Shown here: in pieces, positions 37,224-45,510 of the stretch
Numbering within the stretch: position 1 is the first letter of the stretch
Layout: each line of letters opens with the position of its first letter
NCBI RefSeq assembly: GCF_011065935.2
Contig: NZ_JAAMNH020000001.1
Location: 1,075,001-1,139,000, forward strand
Origin: Clostridium estertheticum
GTDB lineage: Bacteria; Bacillota; Clostridia; Clostridiales; Clostridiaceae
DNA: 64,000 bases
Reading direction: 5' to 3'
Translations under genes and position numbers: made by a program
Notes under the pieces: model-generated
The model's database searches: none
The model's input: the letters and a program-made list of their open reading frames with translations, nothing else
Told to the model about the DNA's origin: nothing

Positions 37224-37464
37224 ATTTAACCGCTCCTTTGTGTTTATTTATTATAAATTTGTTATTAGTTACTAATTTAACTTGCTTAATGGTAATTATA
37301 TCATATTTATATGATGATAAATGTTTCTTTTACATATAAGTGTAAAACAACCTCATTTTCTAACACCACATTATTCAATTCTCAAAGATCATTGTTCGTG
37401 CTTTAAGTTTTATATAGTTAAGTCACCTTATTATCACACTACGTAGTAAAAGTTGCAAAACAAG

Positions 37465-37532
37465 TAGCAAACAATAACTTCCAGTTATTGTAACGTCCCC
37501 CGAGGTCGTAGTAAAAACTGGAAGCTTTTACT
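37465..37532 (+). repeat. Dispersed hairpin repeat, copy 2 (best preserved)
   Basis: It begins TAGCAAACAATAACTTCCAG and ends AAAACTGGAAGCTTTTACT. Two mutually exclusive pairings are possible: CAATAAC with GTTATTG (short hairpin), or AACTTCCAGTT with AACTGGAAG (long hairpin). The middle holds GTCCCCCGAGG. Copies 1 (22884) and 3 (45511) match large parts. Confidence 0.65.
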
Positions 37533-37539
37533 TATTGCA

Positions 37540-37713
37540 GTAACGGCAGACAAATACAAAGGGCGTAGGCCTATAGAGTATCCTAAGCTATGGGAAAGAT
37601 ATTATAAAATGATGCAAGATAGTGATATAAGTGGTGTTGATGTTATGAAAATATTAGATTTAAAGAAAACTACATTCTATAAATTAATTAATCAGTATGA
37701 AGAGGGTAAATAA
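37540..37713 (+). pseudogene. Serine resolvase C-terminal remnant
   Basis: The frame reads ADKYKGRRPIEYPKLWERYY, KMMQDSDISGVDVMKILDLK and KTTFYKLINQYEEGK and a stop at 37711-37713. This is the C-terminal helix-turn-helix tail of a small serine recombinase (resolvase/invertase). The catalytic domain is missing; the hairpin repeat directly precedes it. Confidence 0.75.
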
Positions 37714-37980
37714 GATACCTTCTTTTTTTATTATGGATTGACTATTAGGGGAAGCACCAACATTTCCGACTTAACCACTCTAAAGAATAGTGAACCGCTG
37801 TATATAATTGTATAATTTACTCGTGAGTTGTTTCGCAGTCGTAGATAATCCAGGACTATTAGATATTAATATAGCAAAACAATAGGGGGCAAATAGTAAA
37901 TATGCTATTTATACCCTATTATTTTTAAATCTGTAATTAGATATTTATATAAAATGTAGTTTTAACATTTAACATTAATA

Positions 37981-38030
37981 TTGGAATCCAAACAAAATAA
38001 TGTTATAATTTTATTAACCCCCTCTGGGGG
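37981..38030 (+). promoter_or_regulatory. Promoter and CsoR-type operator of metal export operon
   Basis: TTGGAA (37981-37986), a 17-bp spacer and TATAAT (38004-38009) are followed by the palindrome CCCCCTCTGGGGG (38018-38030) over the expected start site. G/C-tract palindromes in AT-rich flanks are the hallmark of CsoR/RcnR-family operators. This supports self-repression by the next gene. Confidence 0.75.
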
Positions 38031-38051
38031 ATAGCGAATGGAGGCTTAACC

Positions 38052-38333
38052 ATGGTTGAACAACATAATCACGAACATGAAAATACTAAAGCAGTTATCA
38101 ATAGGCTATCTAAAGCCATAGGACATTTAGAATCTGTTAAAAAGATGGTAGAGAATGGTAGAGATTGCAGTGAGGTTCTTATTCAAATTGCAGCAGTAAA
38201 ATCTGCAGTTAATAACATTGGAAAAATTATTTTACAAGACCATATTAATACCTGTGTTGTAAATGCAGTAGAAACTGGAGATAAAAGGGTACTAGAAGAT
38301 TTGAATAGTGCTATTGATAAATTTATAAAATAA
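38052..38333 (+). CDS. CsoR/RcnR-family metal-sensing repressor
   Basis: A 93-residue all-helical repressor. Cys39 (RDCSEV), His64 and Cys68 (DHINTC) match the x-C-H-C metal site; the N terminus HNHEHE adds His residues that could complete an H-C-H-C nickel site as in InrS. NRLSKAIGHLESVKKMV is the conserved first helix. It lies directly behind a G-tract palindrome and 19 bp before a histidine-tailed exporter. Nickel or cobalt is likelier than copper from the partner, but copper is not excluded. Confidence 0.88.
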   Translation: MVEQHNHEHENTKAVINRLSKAIGHLESVKKMVENGRDCSEVLIQIAAVKSAVNNIGKIILQDHINTCVVNAVETGDKRVLEDLNSAIDKFIK

Positions 38334-38352
38334 TATTTGAGAGGTATTCAAA

Positions 38353-39405
38353 ATGATAATTAAACAATATAAGTCAATTTATTTTGCATTACTATCAGCA
38401 GCATTATATGCAATTAGTTTGCCTGTATCAAAACTACTGTTAAAAGAAATTCCCCCTACATTAATGGCATCATTTCTCTATCTAGGATCAGGACTGGGGA
38501 TGTCCATTGTTGGATTGATTAAGAATAAGATATACAAGGAGAAAACTGAAGCAAAGCTTACTAAACAAGATATTCCATTTACAATTGGAATGATTGTATT
38601 AGATATTGCAGCACCTATATTTTTGATGTTTGGGCTTACCATGACAACTTCTGCTAATGCATCATTACTTAACAATTTTGAAATTGTTGCAACCTCTGTG
38701 ATTGCTTTATTAATCTTTAAGGAGTATATCAGCAAACGACTATGGGGCGCTATTTCTTTAATTACTTTATCAATTATTATTATATCTGTAAAAGATATAA
38801 GCAGTTTTTCCTTTTCATTTGGTTCAATCCTTGTCTTGTTAGGATGTATTTGTTGGGGATTTGAAAATAACTGTACAAGAAAGTTATCTGTAAAAGATCC
38901 ATTAGAAATTGTTGTCATTAAAGGATTTGGTTCTGGAATTGGGTCTTTACTAATTGCACTTACATTAGGTGAACAAACAAATAATTTCCCCTATATTTTA
39001 GCAGCCCTCCTATTAGGATTCTTTGCTTATGGATTAAGTATATTCTTTTATATCTATGCTCAAAGAGACTTAGGAGCAGCAAGAACAAGCGCCTATTACG
39101 CTATAGCACCATTTATTGGGGTGGGGTTATCATTGTTAATGTTTAGAGAAATACCAACATTCTCATTTGTTATCGCTTTAGTCATTATGATTATAGGGAC
39201 GTATTTTGCCTCAACAGAAGTTCATAATCATAATCATAGGCATACAGTAATAACTCATGAGCATAGACATAGACATAATGATGATCATCATAGCCATATT
39301 CACGATAAAACTGTTATTGGAAAGCATAATCATATTCATGCTCATGAGGTATATACTCATTCACATAAACACACTCAAGATATTCATCATGGTCATGCTC
39401 ATTAA
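38353..39405 (+). CDS. EamA/DMT-family exporter with His-rich tail
   Basis: A 350-residue membrane protein with ten predicted helices in two EamA repeats (first: YFALLSAALYAISLPVSKLL; second: ILVLLGCICWGFENNC). The last 65 or so residues hold about 23 His in HxH patterns (HNHNHRH, HEHRHRH, HHSHIH, HIHAH), typical of metal binding. The partner CsoR-family gene is 19 bp upstream, so the pair forms a metal-inducible efflux operon. The substrate is inferred to be Ni or Co, possibly Zn; DMT proteins more often move organic metabolites. Confidence 0.85.
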   Translation: MIIKQYKSIYFALLSAALYAISLPVSKLLLKEIPPTLMASFLYLGSGLGMSIVGLIKNKIYKEKTEAKLTKQDIPFTIGMIVLDIAAPIFLMFGLTMTTSANASLLNNFEIVATSVIALLIFKEYISKRLWGAISLITLSIIIISVKDISSFSFSFGSILVLLGCICWGFENNCTRKLSVKDPLEIVVIKGFGSGIGSLLIALTLGEQTNNFPYILAALLLGFFAYGLSIFFYIYAQRDLGAARTSAYYAIAPFIGVGLSLLMFREIPTFSFVIALVIMIIGTYFASTEVHNHNHRHTVITHEHRHRHNDDHHSHIHDKTVIGKHNHIHAHEVYTHSHKHTQDIHHGHAH

Positions 39406-39582
39406 ATTATAATTAATTTTACTTCAGCCAATAATTTTATATAAGTTAGTCGAAGTATATGAAAAATCTTTATAATACCAAGTTTAATTAGATGTAAAAA
39501 GTTATGAGAGTAATCACAATTTTCATAAACTACGGCCTAAATGAATGTATGATTTTACTTAAAACCTGGTTGTATAAATTTT

Positions 39583-39610
39583 AAGCATCAGTAATAGCAC
39601 TGATGCTTTT
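39583..39610 (+). terminator. Terminator between convergent genes
   Basis: AAGCATCAGT pairs perfectly with ACTGATGCTT over loop AATAGC and is followed by TT. It lies 3' of the exporter gene and 3' of the minus-strand LysM gene. Confidence 0.7.
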
Positions 39611-39634
39611 CAATGATGTTGAATTTCAAAAGAG

Positions 39635-40609
39635 TTATTTCGCTAAATCAAGAACAGACTTGAAAGTTTGTGCTATATATTCTGATTTGTCTACTGCCCA
39701 GAAGTGCATGAAGAATAGTCGTGGGATTTCAGTTAGCATATGATTGTGAATAGCAGTTACAGCAATATTATTCTTCTTAAGGAGGCTTGCAATTGGATTG
39801 ACTTCATCTGCAAATAAAACAAAATCACCAGTGGTAGCCACTTTCTCTCCCAAAGATTGAAAGTTAATACCATGTGATATTCCCATAGCTGGTGATAATT
39901 GATGACCATCCTCTGAAATTATTGTGGCTCTTGGAAATGATAGCTGCAGCACATTACCTTTATGGGAACCTTTGTGTCCCAAAATATTTTCTATTAAACT
40001 CCAATCTATTTGAGAGGGAAGTTGTTGTTTTACTTTAAATGGAGTTGTTGTTAGAGAAAGTGCATTTCTTACACTTTGAGCAAGTTTAATTGGATTTCCT
40101 TCTCCATTAATGTGTAGATACATAATTCTTGGTGATTCATACAGTAGATGATTATGAAGCGCTGTTACTTCAATTCCATTTTCAAATAGACTGGACATGA
40201 CAGGACCAACCTCGCTTTGTAGTAAAACCAAATCCCCCATCAGCATACTGTGATTTCCTAATTGATTAAATGCTACCCAGGAAGTGAGCGCAAGGCCGGG
40301 TTCTATTATAGTGTCACCTATTCTGACCATTAAGTCAAAACGTGGAAAAGTAAACTTAAAAACTCCTCCTGCGGTAGTACCTTCCTCGGAAAAGATCTTT
40401 TTTATGTTCTCTAAATCATATTCCGACCTTTGATTTCTAAAATTTAAAGCCTTATTTGATATTGGAATAGGAACTAATAGTTCTTTCCCTTCAAATATTT
40501 GATGTGGCCAAAATATATTATTGGTCATTGCAAGCATTTGAGTACAAATTCCGAAACGATGCGCTATTGTATATAGCGTATCTCCATATTGAACTTTATA
40601 AGTTATCAT
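39635..40609 (-). CDS. LysM protein with two DUF1259 domains
   Basis: A 324-residue protein without signal peptide. Residues 1-50 are one LysM domain (YKVQYGDTLYTIAHRFG..LLVPIP). Two tandem DUF1259 (LppY/LpqO-like) domains follow, at about 63-195 and 205-322. Each has a paired motif: EVTALHNHLLYESPRIMYLH in the first and AVTAIHNHMLTEIPRLFFMH in the second. LysM suggests wall or spore-surface attachment. The function of DUF1259 is unknown. Start ATG follows AGGAGAG. Confidence 0.85.
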   Translation of the reverse strand: MITYKVQYGDTLYTIAHRFGICTQMLAMTNNIFWPHQIFEGKELLVPIPISNKALNFRNQRSEYDLENIKKIFSEEGTTAGGVFKFTFPRFDLMVRIGDTIIEPGLALTSWVAFNQLGNHSMLMGDLVLLQSEVGPVMSSLFENGIEVTALHNHLLYESPRIMYLHINGEGNPIKLAQSVRNALSLTTTPFKVKQQLPSQIDWSLIENILGHKGSHKGNVLQLSFPRATIISEDGHQLSPAMGISHGINFQSLGEKVATTGDFVLFADEVNPIASLLKKNNIAVTAIHNHMLTEIPRLFFMHFWAVDKSEYIAQTFKSVLDLAK

Positions 40610-40767
40610 GAAGCTCCTCTCCTAATTAATAAATCTTCTTTATTATTCTATTCTTTACTTTATTAAATAGTTACTAAGAATCACTGGAAAACTCCCTGTC
40701 AAGTGGATGTGGATAGTAGAAATTATATGAAAATATAAAGAAGAGGATGAAATTTTTTTTATATTAA

Positions 40768-41220
40768 ACAGTAATTGCAGGAGGTATACATATAACAGCA
40801 GATCCAGAGGGAACTGTTAATAGTTTTGATGCAATAAGTGTAGGAATGGCTGAGAAAGTTTGGACAAAAATCCTTAAGGATAAAGAAAATAATTCACTTA
40901 AAAAGATATATTATGATATGGAGAATATTACTGGAGAAGAAATAGTATCACCTGACTATGACATAATTGATAGAAGTAAATAATTATATACTAATATAAT
41001 TAGTACAAGCAGGGGATGTCCTTTTCAATGTGATTTTTGCTATAATAGTTGCAAAAATGTACTTAAAACTTATATTAATAGACCTGTAGACGATGTAATT
41101 AAAGACATAAATGCAATAAATACAAGACACATAATGTTTATTGATGATAATTTTATTGGAAATCCCAATTGGACAAAAGAATTTGCACCTATAAATATAT
41201 CACTAACTGTATTGTCCTAA
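40768..41220 (+). pseudogene. B12-binding-type radical SAM gene, broken
   Basis: The frame reads VIAGGIHITADPEGTVNS (end of a cobalamin-binding domain), passes a TAA stop at 40981-40983, and goes on with STSRGCPFQCDFCYNS (CxxxCxxC cluster motif) and IMFIDDNFIGNPNWTKEF. Both ends are missing and the frame stops at 41218. It would have been a B12-dependent radical SAM enzyme such as a methyltransferase or cyclase of a natural-product pathway. No such pathway remains nearby. Confidence 0.7.
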
Positions 41221-41321
41221 TTAAATAATATTTCTTAAAATAGTATTTAATTATATTATTACCCCTTAAAATTCCAATTATAAACGTATATTCTAATGGA
41301 ATTGAATATACATTATAGTTT

Positions 41322-41345
41322 AATTCATTAATTCATTAATTCATT
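41322..41345 (+). repeat. Three perfect 8-bp repeats in kinase leader
   Basis: AATTCATT occurs three times in tandem just before the ribosome site (TGGGGGA) of the histidine kinase gene. Slippage here could alter expression. Confidence 0.6.
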
Positions 41346-41369
41346 ATCGCAAATGGGGGATTATGTAAT

Positions 41370-42275
41370 ATGAAAAATATATCTAGGGTAAAAGAGATAA
41401 TCGTTGCTAATAAAGAGAAAGCAGGCAGGGTAGCAGATTTAATTATTGTTAATAAAGCGTTAATCATTGCTAATAAAGCGTTAATCATTGCTAATAAGGA
41501 ACAAGGAGAATTTCTTGTTAATATATCTCATGAACTTAAAACACCATTAAATGTTATTTTTTCAACAGCTCAATTATTTGATATGTATTGCAAGAGTGGA
41601 TCACTCGACGATAAGAAGGAGTCAATTATTAGGTATATTGAGTCTATGAAACTAAATTCATATAGATTATCAAAACTTATTAATAATATAGTTGATATAT
41701 CAAAAATTGAAGCGGGATTCTTTAAATTGAACTTATCAAATAACAATATAGTCCAAGTTGTAGAAGATATAGTGATGTCTGTAACTACTTTAACTGAATG
41801 TAATGGTTTACAAATTATTTTTGATACGGATATAGAAGAAAAAATTATTGCTTGTGACACAGAAAAAATAGAGAGAATAGTATTAAATCTTATGTCAAAT
41901 GCGATAAAATTTTCAGATGATGGTGATGAAATATTTGTAGATATTAAGGATAAGAGTGAATTTATTGAAATCTCAGTCAAAGATAATGGCATTGGTATTG
42001 AAGACAAGAACCTTAGTATGATATTTGATAGATTTAAGCAGGTGGATAAATCCCTATCAAGAAATACAGAAGGTACGGGTGTTGGTTTAAGTTTAGTTAA
42101 ATCAATTGTAGAATTACACGGTGGTAGTATATATGTTGAAAGTGAATGTGGGAAGGGAAGTAAGTTTACTGTTAGGCTTCCTTCAAAAAAGGTACTTCAT
42201 GAAAGTATACTATATAATAACGAAGTTAAGAGTCAAAATCAAAATATACGAGTGGAATTTTCAGATGTTTATTAA
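41370..42275 (+). CDS. Soluble sensor histidine kinase lacking a sensor domain
   Basis: A 301-residue protein with no membrane helix. Residues 5-43 are a linker with 7-residue repeats (ANKALII twice, exact at DNA level). HisKA follows with NISHELKTPLNVIF (phospho-His54), then HATPase with NLMSNAIKFSDDGD, DNGIGIEDKN and GTGVGLSLVKSIVELHGG. Similar linkers join PAS or membrane sensors to kinases in clostridial proteins, so the sensor may be lost. No response regulator is adjacent; it may act on Spo0A or another distant partner. Confidence 0.85.
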   Translation: MKNISRVKEIIVANKEKAGRVADLIIVNKALIIANKALIIANKEQGEFLVNISHELKTPLNVIFSTAQLFDMYCKSGSLDDKKESIIRYIESMKLNSYRLSKLINNIVDISKIEAGFFKLNLSNNNIVQVVEDIVMSVTTLTECNGLQIIFDTDIEEKIIACDTEKIERIVLNLMSNAIKFSDDGDEIFVDIKDKSEFIEISVKDNGIGIEDKNLSMIFDRFKQVDKSLSRNTEGTGVGLSLVKSIVELHGGSIYVESECGKGSKFTVRLPSKKVLHESILYNNEVKSQNQNIRVEFSDVY

Positions 42276-42635
42276 TAACTTGCTTAAATAACTAAACCGC
42301 TAAAAACGGGGAGGGGATTATCCAAGGTAATAAGTAAAAAAGAATTTATTTTCATAGGATTAGGCAAGAGTAGACGGCAATAGAAAGATACTTCTTTATA
42401 AGACAGTTTTTTTTTACTAAAAGGAAATCGTATTTCTAAAAAGTGGGCTTCTGGTACCTCTCACATGACTATTCCATTTAATGTAAACAAAATATAACTA
42501 TGATTATAACTTAATTATTTAATGTTTACATTAATGTAAAAATTGAAGTATATTTAAAAAGTAATAAAAGTAATAATTTTTATTACCTTTCAAGTAATAA
42601 AAGTATTTGAAGCTATTATAATAAAATGCCATAAA

Positions 42636-42666
42636 AATAGCCACTCTCTTCAAGAGAATGGCTATT
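42636..42666. terminator. Stem-loop downstream of kinase
   Basis: AATAGCCA pairs with TGGCTATT, extended by TCTCTT/AAGAGA after one mismatch. No strong T-run follows. Confidence 0.45.
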
Positions 42667-42804
42667 AACTGTCGCATACTTTATTCGTACGCTATATTAT
42701 AGTATATGAATGGAATATTAAAAATATTCCATACTCTAAAAATAATAAATAACATAAATCAGAGCTGAAACTCTTTTTTTATTCCATTATGATGCTGTTT
42801 TAAT

Positions 42805-42841
42805 TTTGCCCCTTTTTTTGCCCCTTATAGTTTAAAATAAA
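42805..42841 (+). repeat. 37-bp direct repeat, copy 2
   Basis: Identical to 27688-27724. Here it is followed after about 80 bp by a tRNA-3'-half-like string, supporting the idea that it is the end of an integrase gene next to its attachment site. Confidence 0.75.
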
Positions 42842-42924
42842 TAGGGATAGACAAGCATAGTTTAAAAAACAAAGTGAGTATTTAAACCGTCTTGAGGACT
42901 ATTTGAAATCGCTTAAAACGTCAT

Positions 42925-42970
42925 TTTACGAACCAGTTGGTCGCAGGTTTGGACTCCTTTCCCACGCAAC
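42925..42970 (+). other. tRNA 3'-half-like string, probable att site
   Basis: TTACGAACCAGTTGGTCGCA followed by GGTTTGGACTCCT resembles an anticodon loop, variable loop and T-arm of a tRNA. There is no 5' half. A terminator follows, as expected 3' of a tRNA or integrated element. Confidence 0.45.
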
Positions 42971-42973
42971 ATA

Positions 42974-43019
42974 AAAACAGTAGGTACCTCAATGGCTTGA
43001 GATATCTACTGTTTTTTTT
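42974..43019 (+). terminator. Rho-independent terminator after att-like site
   Basis: AAACAGTAG pairs with CTACTGTTT, with further pairing CTCAA/TTGAG inside, and eight Ts follow. Confidence 0.75.
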
Positions 43020-43098
43020 GATACAACTGGATAAATATTAAATTGCATGTTTTAACATGATGCTTAATGATATTATGTATAAATAAAGGTGTGTAGTA

Positions 43099-43356
43099 TC
43101 ATTGAGGAAGCAAGGTTAGATTGCATTCAATAGTAATAGCTATTCTTAATACAGCAGTTATAATCATATCATTTTCAACATCATACAATCCAGCTGCTCT
43201 AGCGCGAGCAACTTTCATACTTTGATTTTCAATATAACCAAATTCATTCCTTAAATTTTCAGTATTACTGATTTCTAATATTGTTCCATCAATACTCAAT
43301 AACCTATAGCCTTGGGAGGTATTATAGGGGAACGAAGGAACCCTCTTTCTATTCGA
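43099..43356 (-). pseudogene. IS4-type transposase fragment
   Basis: The minus strand encodes GYRLLSIDGTILEISNTENL and RNEFGYIENQSMKVARARAA, a DDE transposase core of the IS4 superfamily (IDGT holds the first Asp). The flanking parts and the other catalytic residues are missing. A stop at 43099 truncates it. Its 5' side joins the unrelated GC-rich patch at 43366. Confidence 0.7.
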
Positions 43357-43365
43357 CATATTTAG

Positions 43366-43450
43366 CTTACCCCTAGGGGTCATTGGCGGACCAACGGGCC
43401 ACCTTGCTAATACGTAAAGCGTTCCCATGGCTCCCACCCTCCACATACAA
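43366..43450. other. GC-rich patch of unknown origin
   Basis: About 85 bp at well over 50% GC in a 30% GC background, containing ACCCCTAGGGGT and GGGAGCCATGGG. It joins two unrelated remnants. It encodes nothing I recognise and may be a fragment of a foreign element or intron. Confidence 0.45.
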
Positions 43451-43645
43451 CACGGTGATAAAGCTTAAAATATCAATGCAGTAAGTACAACAATCCAGCT
43501 CCTCTAATTGTTCCTCAGTAAGGAAAAGAAAAGATACCTTAAAAATATCATTAAAATTTTCGCGATAAAGTTTTACAACATATTTTGCATCACGCATTGT
43601 AGCAAATTTTAGTTTGTCCTCATAATAACTAAAATCAGCGGTACT
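43440..43645 (-). pseudogene. Fragment of unknown gene beside transposase debris
   Basis: One minus-strand frame reads DFSYYEDKLKFATMRDAKYV, VKLYRENFNDIFKVSFLFL and EEQLEELDCCTYCIDILSF before running into the GC-rich patch. It has no start signal. No family is recognised. Confidence 0.35.
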
Positions 43646-43660
43646 TCAGAAAAAATATAG

Positions 43661-43718
43661 TTGACAATTAGTCTAATTAGACTATAATATTTAAATGTTA
43701 TTAGTCTAATTAGACTAA
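43661..43718 (+). promoter_or_regulatory. Promoter with two perfect palindromic operators
   Basis: TTGACA (43661-43666), a 16-bp spacer and TATAAT (43683-43688) form a near-consensus promoter. TAGTCTAATTAGACTA (43669-43684) fills the spacer and touches the -10; TTAGTCTAATTAGACTAA (43701-43718) lies just after the start site. Both are perfect palindromes with the same core, 32 bp apart (three helical turns). They are probably bound by the PadR protein two genes down. Confidence 0.8.
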
Positions 43719-43805
43719 TAATAAATTTAGTGGTTTTTGATATCTAGGAAAATCTACTGAAGCAATGATTTAATAATAACGCACTATTTAGAAGGTGGTC
43801 AGAAG

Positions 43806-44663
43806 ATGAAAAAAATGGTTAAATCGTTTTTAATGTTAGGACAGTCGAATATGGCTGGACGAGGGTTTATTCATGAAGTAACGCCGATTTATAATGAAAG
43901 AATACAAATGTTGCGTAATGGTAGATGGCAAATGATGACTGAGCCCATCAATTATGACCGTCCTGTTTCAGGAATAAGTCTTGCCGGTTCTTTTGCAGAT
44001 GCATGGTGTCGTCAAAATCAAGAAGATACTATTGGCTTAATTCCTTGTGCAGAAGGTGGAAGTTCACTGGATGAATGGGCTGTAGACCAAACACTTTTTA
44101 GACATGCAATAACTGAAGCTAAATTTGCTATGCAAAGAAGTGAGTTAACAGGAATTCTATGGCATCAAGGAGAAAGTGATAGTATCAATGGTAACTACAA
44201 AGTCTATTACAAAAAATTACTTTTAATTATTGAGGCTCTTAGAAAGGAGTTGAATGCTCCAGATATTCCTCTCATTATTGGCGGCTTAGGAGATTTTTTA
44301 GGCAAACAAGGATTTGGAAAAAACTGTACTGAATATAACTTTATTAATGAGGAGTTACAAAAAATTGCTTTTGAACAAGATAATTGTTACTTTGTCACAG
44401 CCTCAGGTTTAACTTCTAATCCAGATTGTATTCATATTGATGCAATTTCTCAAAGAAAATTTGGTTTACGATATTTTGAAGCCTTTTCTAATAAGCAACA
44501 TGTACTGAAGCCATTAATTAATGAAAATGAGTTGATAAATCTTAATCATGCTAGAACACATACCAAAGCAGAAAAGATATACATAAAAATTATGGATTTG
44601 TCATTAGGAAAAATATCATATGATGAATTCGAATATCAATTCATACAAATCAACAATGGGTAA
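43806..44663 (+). CDS. SASA-family carbohydrate esterase (sialate O-acetylesterase type)
   Basis: A 285-residue cytoplasmic SGNH hydrolase; ATG 43806 follows GAAGGTGG. MLGQSNMAGRG near residue 11 carries the catalytic Ser block, LIPCAEGGSSLDEWA the Gly block, and ILWHQGESDS the typical QGESD segment. DCIHIDAISQRKFG near residue 218 supplies the catalytic Asp/His pair. Such enzymes remove acetyl groups from sugars including sialic acid or xylan. It shares a transcript with the PadR regulator and is driven by a tightly controlled promoter, so its product or substrate is probably sensed. Confidence 0.85.
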   Translation: MKKMVKSFLMLGQSNMAGRGFIHEVTPIYNERIQMLRNGRWQMMTEPINYDRPVSGISLAGSFADAWCRQNQEDTIGLIPCAEGGSSLDEWAVDQTLFRHAITEAKFAMQRSELTGILWHQGESDSINGNYKVYYKKLLLIIEALRKELNAPDIPLIIGGLGDFLGKQGFGKNCTEYNFINEELQKIAFEQDNCYFVTASGLTSNPDCIHIDAISQRKFGLRYFEAFSNKQHVLKPLINENELINLNHARTHTKAEKIYIKIMDLSLGKISYDEFEYQFIQINNG

Positions 44664-44725
44664 ACTTTATAAATAAGGATAACTATTAGCATAATTTTGA
44701 CGAAGAATATAAAGGAAGTGTTTTT

Positions 44726-45226
44726 TTGATACCATTACTAATTTTAGGTTTATTAAAACAAAACCCAGGTTCTTACGGATACGAATTATTAGCCTTAATG
44801 GAAGAGAGACACCATAAATATATAGTAAATTTCACTAAAGGGTCATTCTATTATAATCTTCAGCAATTAGAAGAAAAACAATACATTATAAAAGTTGACC
44901 AAGTAGACAATACTAGAGAGACGCATAATTATATCATAACTGAACTAGGAGATAAAGAATTTGAAAAATTGATGTTCAAGTATGGCTCTAAGACAGAGTA
45001 TATAAATTTATCTTTTTATGCAGCAATGCTATTTGCTAATGAATATAACAGCGAGGAACTAATAAAACTAATAGAAATACAAATGGAACAAACTAAACAG
45101 AAAATTTTTTTATTACAACAATCTCTAGAGCATAATGAAACTATCCCTACTTATTTTAGAAAAATGTTGGAAAATTCACTTTCTCATCATTTAGTAAATC
45201 TTCATTGGTTTGAAGGACTGTTGTAA
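44726..45226 (+). CDS. PadR-family transcriptional regulator
   Basis: A 166-residue regulator that starts at TTG after AAAGGAAGTG. Residues 1-85 form the PadR winged helix: LLILGLLKQNPGSYGYELLA, KGSFYYNLQQLEEKQYI and NYIITELGDKEFEKLM. The C-terminal helices (YNSEELIKLIEIQMEQTKQK) form the dimerising antiparallel part of the PadR-s2/AphA-like type. It lies 62 bp after the esterase. The two palindromes upstream of the esterase are plausible operators, giving feedback repression of both genes. Confidence 0.85.
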   Translation: MIPLLILGLLKQNPGSYGYELLALMEERHHKYIVNFTKGSFYYNLQQLEEKQYIIKVDQVDNTRETHNYIITELGDKEFEKLMFKYGSKTEYINLSFYAAMLFANEYNSEELIKLIEIQMEQTKQKIFLLQQSLEHNETIPTYFRKMLENSLSHHLVNLHWFEGLL

Positions 45227-45303
45227 GATATAATTAACTTTAAAGGTACAATATGAGAATAATCCGAGGCACTAAAACCAAAATTTAGAAAGGTGGAATT
45301 AAG

Positions 45304-45495
45304 ATGGCAAATAAAACAAAAGTAAATTATCAACATGAGGAAGAGGAGGATAATGAGCAATTCCTAAGAAACTTTGAATATAAAGGGGAAGAAATATTTG
45401 CCTGTGACACTTGTGAAACTGAAATATTAGAAGAGGAATATAAGCGTAATGACGGCAGATGTGATGAGTGTAATGCTGATATATATGAGCCTTAG
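45304..45495 (+). CDS. Small zinc-ribbon protein
   Basis: A 63-residue acidic protein; ATG 45304 follows GAAAGGTGG. ACDTCETEIL and GRCDECNADI give two CxxC pairs, a four-Cys zinc ribbon. The N terminus is rich in Glu (HEEEEDNEQF). The function is unknown; it could be an adaptor for a larger complex. It follows PadR by 77 bp and may belong to the same transcript. Confidence 0.75.
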   Translation: MANKTKVNYQHEEEEDNEQFLRNFEYKGEEIFACDTCETEILEEEYKRNDGRCDECNADIYEP

Positions 45496-45510
45496 TTACT
45501 TCATATTCCG

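Larger units (their letters stand above)
37224..37980. other. Scar region between hydrolase and metal-sensor genes
   Basis: Contains hairpin-repeat copy 2 and a resolvase C-terminal remnant, both listed. No other coding or RNA feature is supported. Confidence 0.5.
42276..43098. other. Gene-free stretch with hairpins and integration scar
   Basis: No ORF is supported. Contents: direct repeats AGTAATAAAAGTA near 42560-42605, a stem-loop at 42636-42666, the 37-bp repeat, a tRNA-like string and a terminator (all listed). Confidence 0.55.

Noticed and set aside
42925..42970. tRNA gene
   Set aside because: Only a 3' half is present; no D-arm or acceptor stem pairs with it.
43370..43381. ACCCCTAGGGGT as a CsoR-type operator
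   Set aside because: No metal-regulated gene lies beside it; it is within transposase debris.
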